Assembly (NCBI RefSeq): GCF_904846285.1
Contig: NZ_CAJHAD010000003.1
Span: 62,001 to 126,000 of the forward strand
Length of the DNA stretch: 64,000 nt
Direction: 5' to 3'
Source: Psychrobacter immobilis
Lineage (GTDB): Bacteria > Pseudomonadota > Gammaproteobacteria > Pseudomonadales > Moraxellaceae
Shown: piece by piece, positions 11,609-20,776 of the stretch
How positions within the stretch are numbered: position 1 is the first letter of the stretch
Layout of the letters: each line of letters opens with the position of its first letter
Position numbers and translations under genes: made by a program
Notes under the pieces: model-generated
The model's database searches: none
What the model was told of the DNA's origin: nothing
The model's input: the letters and a program-made list of their open reading frames with translations, nothing else

Positions 11609-12032
11609 GAGAAACATCCTTATGGTCAGTAATTAGGTAATCAGTAAAGTATGAAGAAATATAAATAGATAGGTCATCATTAGTTTAGCTAATGATTCTA
11701 AAACGATAACGCTCGACTGTTGCTTCGATGGTTATGGTCACCGTTTTTATCAGCGTAGTCTTTAGATAAGAGAGATTTTAGCCTAAAATGCCTTATTTTG
11801 CTAGTGGTAACCGAATTCGCCGCGTTTATGAAGCAGATTATTAAAATATAGCCTGCTCGTTAAAAATAAAGACAGCTAAACTTGCTGTCCCATTTTTGAT
11901 GAGCCAAAAACGCTGTAGAAATCTGATGAATATAAAATGTTTAAGTAGCTGTCAGTAACAGACTATTAATAACGAAATACTAATAACTAACTATTAATAA
12001 TCGATAATTGGCCTTCATAACTAATAGATATT
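11609..12032. other. Spacer between the lipocalin gene and gap
   Basis: Contains a probable terminator for the lipocalin gene (11860-11889) and an AT-rich stretch near 11960-12003 where CTATTAATAA recurs. The gap promoter must lie between 11609 and about 11860; I see no strong consensus. Confidence 0.45.
11860..11889 (-). terminator. Probable terminator after the lipocalin gene
   Basis: Minus strand: GACAGC, seven-base loop, GCTGTC, then TTTATTTTTA. A short stem but with a good T tract, about 145 bases past the stop. Confidence 0.5.
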
Positions 12033-13460
12033 TTATGGCACCAATTTCACTGTCTGATTGGTCTGCGGCGTAAGTTTGAACTCTTTTAAATCATAGCCCT
12101 GTTGTTGGGCAATCTGGCGGTATTTGGCATAGGTTTCTTGACTCACATTTGGCGAACGCGCTAGCAACCATAAATAGTCTTTATCCGGTGTACCAACCAG
12201 TGCGGTTTTGTAATCTGCATCACGTGCCAGTACCCAATAATCCGCGCGACCGACAGGTAACCAACGAACCCAAGAGGGTAAGAAAGTAACTTTTAATTTG
12301 CTGCCCGTCGCATCAGCTGGTTTGGCTAAGCCTTCAGCTACGATATCTGAACCGTCTTGCGCTTTACACTGGTTAATCACTTTGATGCCTGAACCGTCTG
12401 TTTTTTCAACATAATTCGCGGTCACATCACTGGCGCAATTGCGCTGGAAATACATTGGCAAACGACCTATCTCATACCACGTGCCCGCGTACTTTTTAAG
12501 ATCAACGCTATCAACTGTAGTTGGTACACTTGCAGACTTATGAATGATAGCACTCGGCTTGATGGATAATGTCTTTGTGCTGGTTTTATCCGTCGTTGCA
12601 TTAGCGGTCACATTAGCTTTAGCCACAGTAGTGACGGGGGGCGTCGCCGCATACGCTGAGAACGCCGCCAAAGGGATAATAATCGCTAAGGCAATACCTG
12701 TGTGCTTGATAAGTCCATTCATAAATATGCGCTCCGGTATCTCTGTTACAGCTGCATCGGCAGTGTCAGCAGAAAGATGGTTTTTTGTTTTAGAGTCACT
12801 GGTTTTGGTTTTATCCTTTCTAGTCGGGCTATCTTCTGTACCTATAGCATCCGCCTGTCCCTCTACCATATCATCTTCAACAGAGTGCAGCTTTGATGAT
12901 TGTGTATCTACCTTTAGATTTTCATCAATATTAATATCAGTCGTTTTTGTCACTTTTTGATAGCTATGGGCTTTTTTATATCCATGATTAATCCGTGGAC
13001 TTTGTGAGTCTTGCGAGCTTTCAGCACTCTGATTATTTTTATTGTGTCTAGCAACCTTACTCGTGCTCGGCTTGCTTTTCATATTGCTAGTTTCAATACC
13101 AATAATGCTGCTAGCTTTATGATTGCTATTCTTAATCATTGCAGACTCTGTTGCCTCAGGAAGGCTTTTTTTAACGCTTTTGTAGCCAAAATAGCTATCA
13201 TATGCTGACGTATCTGTCACCAAATGGTTGGAGTGTTCGTCGTTAGCACTGTCATAGTGGTCATAATGATAGCTAGCGTCATTACTGGCGTTACCAGCCT
13301 CTGACGGCTTATCTGTCTTTAGATGACCTTTATTAATCTGGCCTTTCTTAAGATAGTTCTTTGTAAGATGGGGCTGACTTGGCTGGCTAGTCTGCTGCGA
13401 TTGAGAACCAGCTGCCTGAGAATCAGACCATGCTGATTTAGGTAACTTATTGGTTTTCAT
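12033..13460 (-). CDS. Lipocalin (Blc-like) family protein with optional long disordered N-terminal tail
   Basis: The C-terminal ~150 residues are a bacterial lipocalin: VDLKKYAGTWYEIGRLPMYFQ, then NQCKAQDGS, WVRWLPVGRADYWVLARD and YLWLLARSPN. Family members bind lipids or other small hydrophobic ligands at the envelope. There are two possible starts. The long frame from 13460 gives 475 residues, with about 245 residues rich in Ser, Lys, Asn, Asp and Thr before a hydrophobic segment; no Shine-Dalgarno precedes this ATG. An internal ATG at 12722 has GGAG nine bases upstream and begins MNGLIKHTGIALAIIIPLAA, a classical signal peptide ending in AYA-A; that form has 229 residues. The short form would be a secreted periplasmic lipocalin, the long form an inner-membrane protein with a cytoplasmic tail. 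I list the full frame because its composition looks coding; the 12033-12722 part is the secure portion. Confidence 0.8.
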   Translation of the reverse strand: MKTNKLPKSAWSDSQAAGSQSQQTSQPSQPHLTKNYLKKGQINKGHLKTDKPSEAGNASNDASYHYDHYDSANDEHSNHLVTDTSAYDSYFGYKSVKKSLPEATESAMIKNSNHKASSIIGIETSNMKSKPSTSKVARHNKNNQSAESSQDSQSPRINHGYKKAHSYQKVTKTTDINIDENLKVDTQSSKLHSVEDDMVEGQADAIGTEDSPTRKDKTKTSDSKTKNHLSADTADAAVTEIPERIFMNGLIKHTGIALAIIIPLAAFSAYAATPPVTTVAKANVTANATTDKTSTKTLSIKPSAIIHKSASVPTTVDSVDLKKYAGTWYEIGRLPMYFQRNCASDVTANYVEKTDGSGIKVINQCKAQDGSDIVAEGLAKPADATGSKLKVTFLPSWVRWLPVGRADYWVLARDADYKTALVGTPDKDYLWLLARSPNVSQETYAKYRQIAQQQGYDLKEFKLTPQTNQTVKLVP

Positions 13461-13989
13461 AGGAGTACCATTTATTAATAAGGATAGTTAAAAATTCTTT
13501 ATTAGAAAAGTATCAAATCATTATCAATAATCACTTTAAATATAAAAAAGCAAAGACTGAAAACTAAATAAAGTTATAGCCGTATACGCTATAAATTCTA
13601 AGAGGCACTGCCTAAATGTCATAAGTACATGACAATAAGAAGCTGTTTTTAGCAGCCTATATTGGAAAATAGCTGCCAAATAGATATATAACAAACTGAT
13701 TCAGCGCCTTTGATAATTTGACAGTTCATATTAATGGCAAAGACGCCATGAGAACAGTGTCGCAATGTAGGGAAACGCAACGGTTTGTAAGTAATTCTAC
13801 ATTTATCTGATAGAACGAACACATAGTTACTGATTGTTAAAACAGTATTGAAATCAGTGTTTTGTAATCCTCTAGACTACTCATTTAAGCTGTCTTACCC
13901 CCTGCTCTAACCCTTTACCTAAAAGGCGTTTCAGTTAATCAACCATGATAAGAATGATCAAAACAATAGTGTAAAAGCCATTCGATGTA
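13461..13989. other. Spacer upstream of the lipocalin gene
   Basis: No gene seen. It holds a GAT-rich element at 13510-13532 that resembles part of a Fur box. The rest is AT-rich without clear hairpins; the Nudix gene ends at its right edge. Confidence 0.45.
13510..13532 (-). promoter_or_regulatory. Possible Fur-type half-site upstream of the lipocalin gene
   Basis: The plus strand carries ATCATTATC at 13517-13525, identical to one half of the 19-base Fur consensus; on the minus strand the region reads as repeated GATTAT, GATAAT, GATTTG. The second half matches poorly. It lies about 50 bases before the long-form ATG. A weak call. Confidence 0.25.
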
Positions 13990-15135
13990 TTACTCGAAAA
14001 ACTGCCTGATTCCAGCAACAGCAAAACCGCCATACTGCTCCGCTTGTATGCTCATTACTGGTGATAAACCGCCCAAACCTATCACTGGCATATCTGCTAA
14101 TTTTGCTAATTCTGACCATGCCTGCCAGCCAAGTTGCTTAGTCTCAGGATGAGTTTGGGTTGCTAAAACAGGTGACAGGAAAATACCGATGATGGGGGGT
14201 AATTGCTGCTCTAAACGTACATGCGCCAACTTATTAGCGGCATTAATACTCTCAGCATCATGACAACTTACAATCACTGGATAGCTTAATAAATGGTCTG
14301 AAAATATGCCGTAGTACGATGCATTGTTACTCTGATGAACATCGTTATCGGCATAACTTAACCACTGCATAAGCTGCGTTTGGGTTAAATGCTTTGCTAC
14401 AATCTGGCGGTTTATTTTTATGGCTTGCTTATGCGCTGCGTTGCTTTCAAATTCAGTAGGTACAATCGCATGAATATCTGGACGCAAGCTTAATAACTGC
14501 TCTATATTCTTATACAAGTCCATGGCTTTTGGTCGGACATAAACCCATGCGTCATGCGCTAAATGCACCGCATGATACTGTAACCATGCCGCTGCTGGAT
14601 CAGCCGCGTCATCGAAGTGTGCCAATGGATAGGTAATTACTATCTGTTGTGGTAAGCGCAACCATTCAAGAATGGTTTTATTGGCGGCAGGCAGATGGTA
14701 ATCTCCTGCCAGTAACTTCGATTTATCTACCCAAGTTAGCACCTGACCCTCTAAACCTTTATGACGGTGTTTATACTGTTCATACTGCTGCACGCTCAGC
14801 GCTACCTTATAGACCTGCAAGCAAACCTGCTTATCACCATAGTCATGATGCAGGCGCCCAAGCTTTACAGCACTATTATTAGCGATATCAATGCCCGTCT
14901 CTTCGGCAACTTCGCGTATCAGCGCTTGCTTAGCCGTTTCGTGGCCATCTATCTTGCCTCCTACGAACTCATAACGGTTACCTTGATGTTGTGAAGCGTC
15001 TCTAAACCCTAGCAAATACTGGTTGTCATGATAAATGACTGCCACTGCAACATTGACGACAGTTATTGCATTTGCGTTGCTTATCCCGTTTTTATGCGAT
15101 GAGTGTTCTATCGAGGTTGTTATTTGAATTGCCAT
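13990..15135 (-). CDS. Nudix hydrolase (MutT-like) fused to a thiamine-phosphate-synthase/TenI-like domain
   Basis: Residues about 25-155 are a Nudix domain with a complete Nudix box, GKIDGHETAKQALIREVAEETGI, matching G-x5-E-x7-R-E-x-x-E-E-x-G (the motif spans 23 residues; shown here as GKIDGHE then REVAEETGI). Residues about 170-381 are a ThiE/TenI-like TIM barrel with VIVSCHDAESI, GIFLSPVLATQTHPE and VIGLGGLSP. This fusion is known in Pseudomonas and relatives, where the Nudix part is taken as the 8-oxo-dGTP pyrophosphatase MutT; the second domain's reaction is not established. The frame extends to a TTG at 15153, but AGGG lies seven bases before the ATG at 15135, so I choose that (381 residues). 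It is transcribed away from hemP. Confidence 0.9.
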   Translation of the reverse strand: MAIQITTSIEHSSHKNGISNANAITVVNVAVAVIYHDNQYLLGFRDASQHQGNRYEFVGGKIDGHETAKQALIREVAEETGIDIANNSAVKLGRLHHDYGDKQVCLQVYKVALSVQQYEQYKHRHKGLEGQVLTWVDKSKLLAGDYHLPAANKTILEWLRLPQQIVITYPLAHFDDAADPAAAWLQYHAVHLAHDAWVYVRPKAMDLYKNIEQLLSLRPDIHAIVPTEFESNAAHKQAIKINRQIVAKHLTQTQLMQWLSYADNDVHQSNNASYYGIFSDHLLSYPVIVSCHDAESINAANKLAHVRLEQQLPPIIGIFLSPVLATQTHPETKQLGWQAWSELAKLADMPVIGLGGLSPVMSIQAEQYGGFAVAGIRQFFE

Positions 15136-15280
15136 CTTAGTGCCCTTTATCAAAATATTTATGGATGCCTTTATCGCTATTTTATTATCCTGATTGATAG
15201 CTTTTAGAGTATTTATAGCCTTTATAAATGAGGCTTTATATAAGTTTACATAATAACTGTCATTTATTTTATCAAATAGC

Positions 15281-15309
15281 TTGCAAAAGCTCTCAATGTA
15301 AATGATAAT
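15281..15309 (+). promoter_or_regulatory. hemP promoter
   Basis: TTGCAA at 15281-15286 (four of six to the -35), a 17-base spacer, and GATAAT at 15304-15309 (five of six to TATAAT). It sits about 70 bases before the hemP ATG. Confidence 0.6.
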
Positions 15310-15316
15310 TATTATC
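15304..15316 (+). promoter_or_regulatory. Fur box in the hemP promoter
   Basis: GATAAT-T-ATTATC is a perfect 6-1-6 inverted repeat, the core of the Fur consensus. It overlaps the -10 element, so Fur-iron would block RNA polymerase directly. HemP genes are commonly iron-repressed. Confidence 0.8.
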
Positions 15317-15377
15317 GTTAATAACTTACTTTATATCACTATATTTGGTTCAATTATTTTATCAAAAGGAATTTATC

Positions 15378-15542
15378 ATGAGCATGGTCATCTCTCGTTA
15401 TTTAAACTGCCGCGAAAACCGCTTACCTACGCTACAGTCACAGCATTTATTTGCACTGACTAAAGAGGTGCGTATCGAGCATGAAGGCGAAGAATACCGC
15501 TTACGCTTAACGCGTAACAACCGCTTAATTTTGACCAAATAG
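15378..15542 (+). CDS. hemP: Hemin uptake protein HemP
   Basis: 54-residue protein of the HemP family (PF10636), linked to heme and iron uptake; homologues in Burkholderia activate the heme-receptor gene. The family signature is seen as SQHLFALTKEVRIEHEGEEY followed by RLRLTRNNRLILTK at the C-terminus. The open frame begins further upstream at 15345, but AAGGA lies seven bases before the ATG at 15378, so I use that. The gene has its own Fur-box promoter and is followed within 20 bases by a strong terminator, so it is monocistronic, without the heme receptor often found beside it. Confidence 0.93.
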   Translation: MSMVISRYLNCRENRLPTLQSQHLFALTKEVRIEHEGEEYRLRLTRNNRLILTK

Positions 15543-15561
15543 ATAGACTGCTCATCGCATA

Positions 15562-15591
15562 AAAAAACGCCTTTATCAAAAGGCGTTTTTT
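15562..15591. terminator. Bidirectional terminator between hemP and tamB
   Basis: Perfect stem ACGCCTTT / AAAGGCGT with a four-base loop, flanked by a run of A on the left and T on the right, so it can stop transcription from hemP (+) and from tamB (-). Confidence 0.9.
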
Positions 15592-15651
15592 ACTGGATTG
15601 AATTAACCGCTAACTATCGACTTACAAACGGACAGCTAGACGATTAGAACT

Positions 15652-18600
15652 TTAGAACTGCCAACTATAGACCACATCGACTGCATTCTCCGCCGCCGAG
15701 GTTGCTTCTACATAAATCCGGCGTGTCAGCTGATAACGGATAGATAGGCTATTTTGGGCATTAAACACACCGACACCATAGCGGATATATAAATCAGGGG
15801 TGACATAACCGGTGACATTGACGTTGGTGTCCTCACTACTGCCTGAAGCGTCAACGGTCAGGCTTTGGAAGCCAAACGCTTGACCTATCTGATTGGTGAG
15901 ATTGCGTGTACCACTAAGCCCAAAGCTTAAGCCTGCGGCCGCAAGGTTATTGGTCACCTGCGATTTAAAGCCTTGCTCACTGATTTGGGTGGCGCTCTTA
16001 TTATTAATCCGACCGGTTATCAAGGCATTCATCGCTTGCTGCTGGGTAAGACCAGCATTATTAAAGACGATAATATTTGGATTTTCTGTATTGCCTTTTA
16101 CGCGGACGCCGACTGTTTTACCACTAATGGTTTTAACCGCCTCGATACTCAGATTAGGTTTCATCACATCGCCATTAAAGCGCACTTGACCATAATTGAG
16201 CTCTAGACTCTGACCAAAGGCATTGATATTGGTACGACGAGAAACCTGCACCACACCTTTGGCGCGCATAATGCCCGTGCCATTTTGTGTGACATTAATC
16301 GCCCCTGCTAAAGGAATTACGGCGCCAAAGCCACGGAAATTAATATCATCGCCCAAGTCGATACCGATGTCGGCATTGATTGACCAAGGTTTTGAGATAG
16401 CCAAAACCTCATCAATATTACCAATCAAACGACGATCAAGGACGACCGCATCTTCGGTTTGGGTAATGATGTCTTCACTGGCTTCTGGTGGACGAATGGT
16501 TGCAGACGGCACACTGACCGCCCCAGTGATATTGACATAACGGTCACCCGGACGCACGATAATATCGATATCAGGATTAATCTCAGCTAACAATAATGGC
16601 GGCTGGGTTAATACCAAACGCTCACCAATAATACTTAGCTTGGCTTGTAGCTTTTGTTGCCAATTCACCGTACCGGTCAATTTACCTGTACCGGCACCAC
16701 TATTAAAGGTGCCATTGATAGTTGCCTGCGTTCCACGAATTTTGCCATCGACATTAACTTTTCTTAAGTTAATAGGCAAATCAAGCATCGCAATACGGCC
16801 GTCAGCCAATTTCACATCGCCATAAAACTGCGGCTTATCGAGCGTACCACCCAAGCCACCTGCCATGGTGATATTGCCTTCGAGCACTCGCATACCGGGG
16901 AAGAAAGGCTTAAATATCGCCAAATTAAGCTCATTGAGCACCAGCGCACCCGAGATAGGTTTTGGCGTTTTATAAGGGTCAACGATAACCTCAGCATAGC
17001 CGCGCGCACCGCGACCAGTATTGATGTCCGTGCGCAGCTTGATGCCTTCAGGGACCGACAAAGCAATAACGGACACGCGCTTATAAGGCAAGGTAACCGG
17101 CTGACTGTCGCCATCTTGAATCAAGCCGATTTTGCCGTTGTCAGAGTACAGCGTGGTATTAATCGTCGGCGGACGACCACGTTGCCAACCGACGATGGCT
17201 TTGCCATTAATTTTCGCTTGCCAATCAATATCTTTGGGTAAAAAGACTGAGAATAGCGACGTATCCAAATTTTGTACGGCTAAATTGACTTGACCCGCGG
17301 CGGGTGAAGCAATTAGATTCTCACGTAAACACAGCTTGCCCGTTTGGTCGCTTGCTTGCCAACAGTGAGCGGCAAGCTGCACTTTTAAGTCAGTAGAATT
17401 ATTACCTTGTTTTTTGGGTAGATTCACAATCAATTGCGCAGGTTGTAGTTGATTTAATGTCGCATATTTCGATTTGACTCGACCTTTACCAATCACCCCT
17501 GACCAACTTAGCTTATCGCGATTAAAGCCACCTTTGAGCCTAGCTGAGATATCAAGCTCATCATTCGCCACCTCAAGATTGACCACATGCGCCTGCTCAG
17601 TGCCATTAAAAGTCGCATTGACCTTTTTGAAGCTCTGACCTGCCGCATCCAAACCTTCTGCGCTAATAATAAGCTGACTTGGGCTATTGGCCAAATTGAC
17701 CAGCTTACCGCGGATACGCCCTTGACGCAAAATAAAGCCCGGTAGCGCTAGACGCTCACCAACCAAGTCGATATAAATCGTGGGCAGCGCTTGTCCTGCC
17801 GGCTGCGATAAGGTCGCGCCGCCCGTCACTTTGCCGGCAAGCTTATCTGAGAGCTGGTCGAGGCTAGTGATATTAATTTTAGCTTGTAGCTGCTTAGCAT
17901 TGCCATTGGCTGTGAGGTAGTTATCGCCCCAACGTAGCACTAAATTATTGGCATTTAAGCTATCGATTAGCGCATTGACTTGTTTATATTGCCCCTGTGC
18001 ATCTTGTGCTTGTAAGCGTTTAAAATAACTGCCTAAATCTTTTGGTAGACGCATTTTCGCCGCTAGACTGCCTTTAGCACTGAGCGGCTGGCCTTTTAAC
18101 ATCCCACTTAGGTTAATTTGTTTAATATTAATGATTTGCTGATTGTCGCTCCAGCGCCCATCGGTATCGATGCTGCCAGTGATGGTACTTGGGATGTCTT
18201 TAAAGAAATAACCCAAGTTAAAGCGATTCATCACCGCCTTGATATCCCAAGCAATCCCTTTACGCACATCGACCGTACCATTAGCATCTATGCTGCCTGC
18301 CGCGCCGACATGGCGGAAACGCTTGATACGAATCAGTTGGGCGTCACCACTGGCATCGATGGTAAGTTTACCAGCTGGCAATTGCTCAGCGTCTAATACA
18401 CCATCAAATTTTACCGCAAAGTTTTTAATCTTACCATTTGCATTAGGATTGTTTTTTGGCGGCGTTTGCCACACGCCGCTGGTTTTTAAATCACCAGTGA
18501 TAATGGCGGCGTTATTTGGTAAGAAATAGCCAAGATTAAATTTATCAAACCGGCCATCGACCGTCCAACCGATATTTTGACGTAAATCAATAACACCGTT

Positions 18601-20664
18601 TGCCTTTACTGCGCCGGCTTCACCATTATAGTTAAGTTTACGGATACGAATCAGCTTTGGCGTCCCAGCGGCATCAATCGATAAGCTGCCTTTTGGCACG
18701 TCGGCAGTATCAATGTGACCATCAAAACGAGCATCAAAAACAGATAGCTCACCGCCGATAATATCGACGTTGGCATCACCGCTACCCGTGATACCGATAG
18801 CGCGGCTATCTTGGCTAGCATCAAGGTTTACTTGCAGATCGGTATTATTAAAACTGATGATATGACGCTGACCTTTGACGCGGTTTTTACTGATATTGAG
18901 CATGCGCCCGCGTGCATTGATACGTCCCGTTAGGCGCTCAAGTGGTAGATCACTACGATATTTTTTGGGTAGTAAGCCTGTGGTACGCGCATCAATCTGC
19001 CACGTTAGCGGGCGTTTTTTGCTCGCCAGTTGAATCTGTCCAGTACCAGATAAATCGCCTACTATGCCTTTATAATTAAGGCGGTTGATATCGATGACAT
19101 CACCCGCTTTACGCACACGCACATCGTAGTTGCCTTTAGGTGCGACATTTAGCTCATTAATCACCGCTTTGCCATCGACTGATAAGTTTGAACCGCGCAT
19201 GATGATATTTGCTTGCCCGCTTGGGCTGTCAATATTACCGATATTAGGCACATTACGACGCACAATATTTTGCCATTTAGCATCGATATACCAAGGCGTT
19301 ACTTGTTTAGATTTGGCTGATGTTCTACCACGAGCTAAGGGTTTACCCTGAATAATATTGGCATTAATGTGTTCGCCATCACGCTGACGCAAATCTGCAT
19401 CCATCTCTAGATTGCCAGTCTTATTTTTATGCTGATAATGTACAGATAAGCGACCATTGAGTTTTTGCGGCGCATACGCTTTAAAATCCGTGTACTCTTT
19501 AGGAATCACGCGACGAACATCAAAATTACTGCCAGTTGCGCGCACTCTTGCATCAAAGCTACCCTTCCAGTCTAAAATACCTTGTAGCATCAAGTTGCCG
19601 GCTGGCACCTGCGCATCCAAGCGATCAATGCGCAGTTGGCTATTGGCAATGATAGCGCGACCTTGATAATGCCCAGAGGGGATATCTTTGGCGGTCAATT
19701 CGGTATTGATACGTAGACGTATCTCTGAGATAACACCCGATGCCGTCGCCATGCCACTTTTGAGGTGGATATTTTGGCTGTCGGCATACGGGATAAGAAC
19801 ATCGTCCCATTTAAGCTTCGCCTGAAATGGTGAATCCTTATCCAAACCCTGCACTACAAAATCGCCACTGACATCGCTGTCATTATAGCGGCTACGCACT
19901 TTACCAACGGTGCGTTTAAGCGTACCGGTTGCAGTGATATCTAATGGATCAATATAAGCCTTGCCTAGTGCGCTTACTTCAGCTATGGCGCTCAAATCTA
20001 AAGGATAATCACCTTGTAAATCCGCATATCCTTTTAGAGCACTAACCTTAACGATATCAGCATATTGTAATTTACCGCGACCGACCGTCACGACACTACC
20101 AACCCAGGTCAAATCACGCGCTTCGATATCATGCACAATGATAGGGTCTTTGGTAACTTGTTTATAAATAATGGTTTTTACTTTTGCTTGATCAAAACGC
20201 AAATTGACCGGCAAACTGAGGGTCCGATAATCGAACGGCTCACCCGTTGGCGGTTTGTTATTGATAATCTCAATGGTTTGGATATCGGCATCGCGCAGGT
20301 GCACTTCTTTGGCAAATACCGCGCGCCAGCCAATTTTGACATAAGCCTTATCGACCAATATCTCAAGGTCTTCGTTTGCCTTGATATCGATATCAGTGAC
20401 CCAAATACCATCGCGCAGATTGCCACGACCATATTTGAATTTAATACCCGTCTCGGCGCTGATTTTTTCTAAAACGAACTTGGTGCCTGATTCGGTGCCA
20501 ACCGCATATAGAAAAATGGCGAACATAATCGCCAATACGATAACAATAAGCACCATCAATTTGAGCAAAAAAGACAGAGGATACCAACGTCTTACGGCGC
20601 GGGCGTCACGTTGTGCTGGATCTTCATCCGAGGGCTTGTTTGGCAGGGTATTTTTAGTCGACAT
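15652..20664 (-). CDS. tamB: Translocation and assembly module subunit TamB (AsmA-like, DUF490)
   Basis: Very long inner-membrane-anchored periplasmic protein (1670 residues; E. coli TamB is about 1260). It works with TamA in outer-membrane protein insertion and, in recent models, bridges the envelope for phospholipid transport. One N-terminal transmembrane helix is visible (FLLKLMVLIVIVLAIMFAIFLYAVG, residues about 34-58, written in part). The middle is a long series of beta-strand repeats, with DARFDGHIDTADVPKGSLSIDA and FAVKFDGVLDAEQLPAGKLTI as clear copies about 100 residues apart. The C-terminal DUF490 domain contains GFGAVIPLAGAINV and ends VVYSWQF with a terminal aromatic residue. It follows tamA by 112 bases, the usual tamA-tamB order. 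Confidence 0.95.
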   Translation of the reverse strand: MSTKNTLPNKPSDEDPAQRDARAVRRWYPLSFLLKLMVLIVIVLAIMFAIFLYAVGTESGTKFVLEKISAETGIKFKYGRGNLRDGIWVTDIDIKANEDLEILVDKAYVKIGWRAVFAKEVHLRDADIQTIEIINNKPPTGEPFDYRTLSLPVNLRFDQAKVKTIIYKQVTKDPIIVHDIEARDLTWVGSVVTVGRGKLQYADIVKVSALKGYADLQGDYPLDLSAIAEVSALGKAYIDPLDITATGTLKRTVGKVRSRYNDSDVSGDFVVQGLDKDSPFQAKLKWDDVLIPYADSQNIHLKSGMATASGVISEIRLRINTELTAKDIPSGHYQGRAIIANSQLRIDRLDAQVPAGNLMLQGILDWKGSFDARVRATGSNFDVRRVIPKEYTDFKAYAPQKLNGRLSVHYQHKNKTGNLEMDADLRQRDGEHINANIIQGKPLARGRTSAKSKQVTPWYIDAKWQNIVRRNVPNIGNIDSPSGQANIIMRGSNLSVDGKAVINELNVAPKGNYDVRVRKAGDVIDINRLNYKGIVGDLSGTGQIQLASKKRPLTWQIDARTTGLLPKKYRSDLPLERLTGRINARGRMLNISKNRVKGQRHIISFNNTDLQVNLDASQDSRAIGITGSGDANVDIIGGELSVFDARFDGHIDTADVPKGSLSIDAAGTPKLIRIRKLNYNGEAGAVKANGVIDLRQNIGWTVDGRFDKFNLGYFLPNNAAIITGDLKTSGVWQTPPKNNPNANGKIKNFAVKFDGVLDAEQLPAGKLTIDASGDAQLIRIKRFRHVGAAGSIDANGTVDVRKGIAWDIKAVMNRFNLGYFFKDIPSTITGSIDTDGRWSDNQQIINIKQINLSGMLKGQPLSAKGSLAAKMRLPKDLGSYFKRLQAQDAQGQYKQVNALIDSLNANNLVLRWGDNYLTANGNAKQLQAKINITSLDQLSDKLAGKVTGGATLSQPAGQALPTIYIDLVGERLALPGFILRQGRIRGKLVNLANSPSQLIISAEGLDAAGQSFKKVNATFNGTEQAHVVNLEVANDELDISARLKGGFNRDKLSWSGVIGKGRVKSKYATLNQLQPAQLIVNLPKKQGNNSTDLKVQLAAHCWQASDQTGKLCLRENLIASPAAGQVNLAVQNLDTSLFSVFLPKDIDWQAKINGKAIVGWQRGRPPTINTTLYSDNGKIGLIQDGDSQPVTLPYKRVSVIALSVPEGIKLRTDINTGRGARGYAEVIVDPYKTPKPISGALVLNELNLAIFKPFFPGMRVLEGNITMAGGLGGTLDKPQFYGDVKLADGRIAMLDLPINLRKVNVDGKIRGTQATINGTFNSGAGTGKLTGTVNWQQKLQAKLSIIGERLVLTQPPLLLAEINPDIDIIVRPGDRYVNITGAVSVPSATIRPPEASEDIITQTEDAVVLDRRLIGNIDEVLAISKPWSINADIGIDLGDDINFRGFGAVIPLAGAINVTQNGTGIMRAKGVVQVSRRTNINAFGQSLELNYGQVRFNGDVMKPNLSIEAVKTISGKTVGVRVKGNTENPNIIVFNNAGLTQQQAMNALITGRINNKSATQISEQGFKSQVTNNLAAAGLSFGLSGTRNLTNQIGQAFGFQSLTVDASGSSEDTNVNVTGYVTPDLYIRYGVGVFNAQNSLSIRYQLTRRIYVEATSAAENAVDVVYSWQF

Positions 20665-20715
20665 GACACTCAGCTACGTTAAAGAATGATTACCAGCATG
20701 CGCTAGGATAAAAAA

Positions 20716-20768
20716 TAGGACTGTGCTTAATACTATAGGACTGTACTTAATACTACAGTTAGGACTGT
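20716..20768 (-). repeat. 20-bp direct repeat in the tamA-tamB spacer
   Basis: The unit TAGGACTGTGCTTAATACTA at 20716-20735 is repeated at 20736-20755 with one change (G to A), and its first nine bases recur at 20760-20768. It fills about half of the spacer. Confidence 0.9.
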
Positions 20769-20776
20769 TTTGCTGC

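Noticed and set aside
12544-12960. 138-codon plus-strand frame opposite the lipocalin gene
   Set aside because: Valine/serine-rich complement of the lipocalin region with no start signal or family motif; it overlaps the better-supported minus frame.
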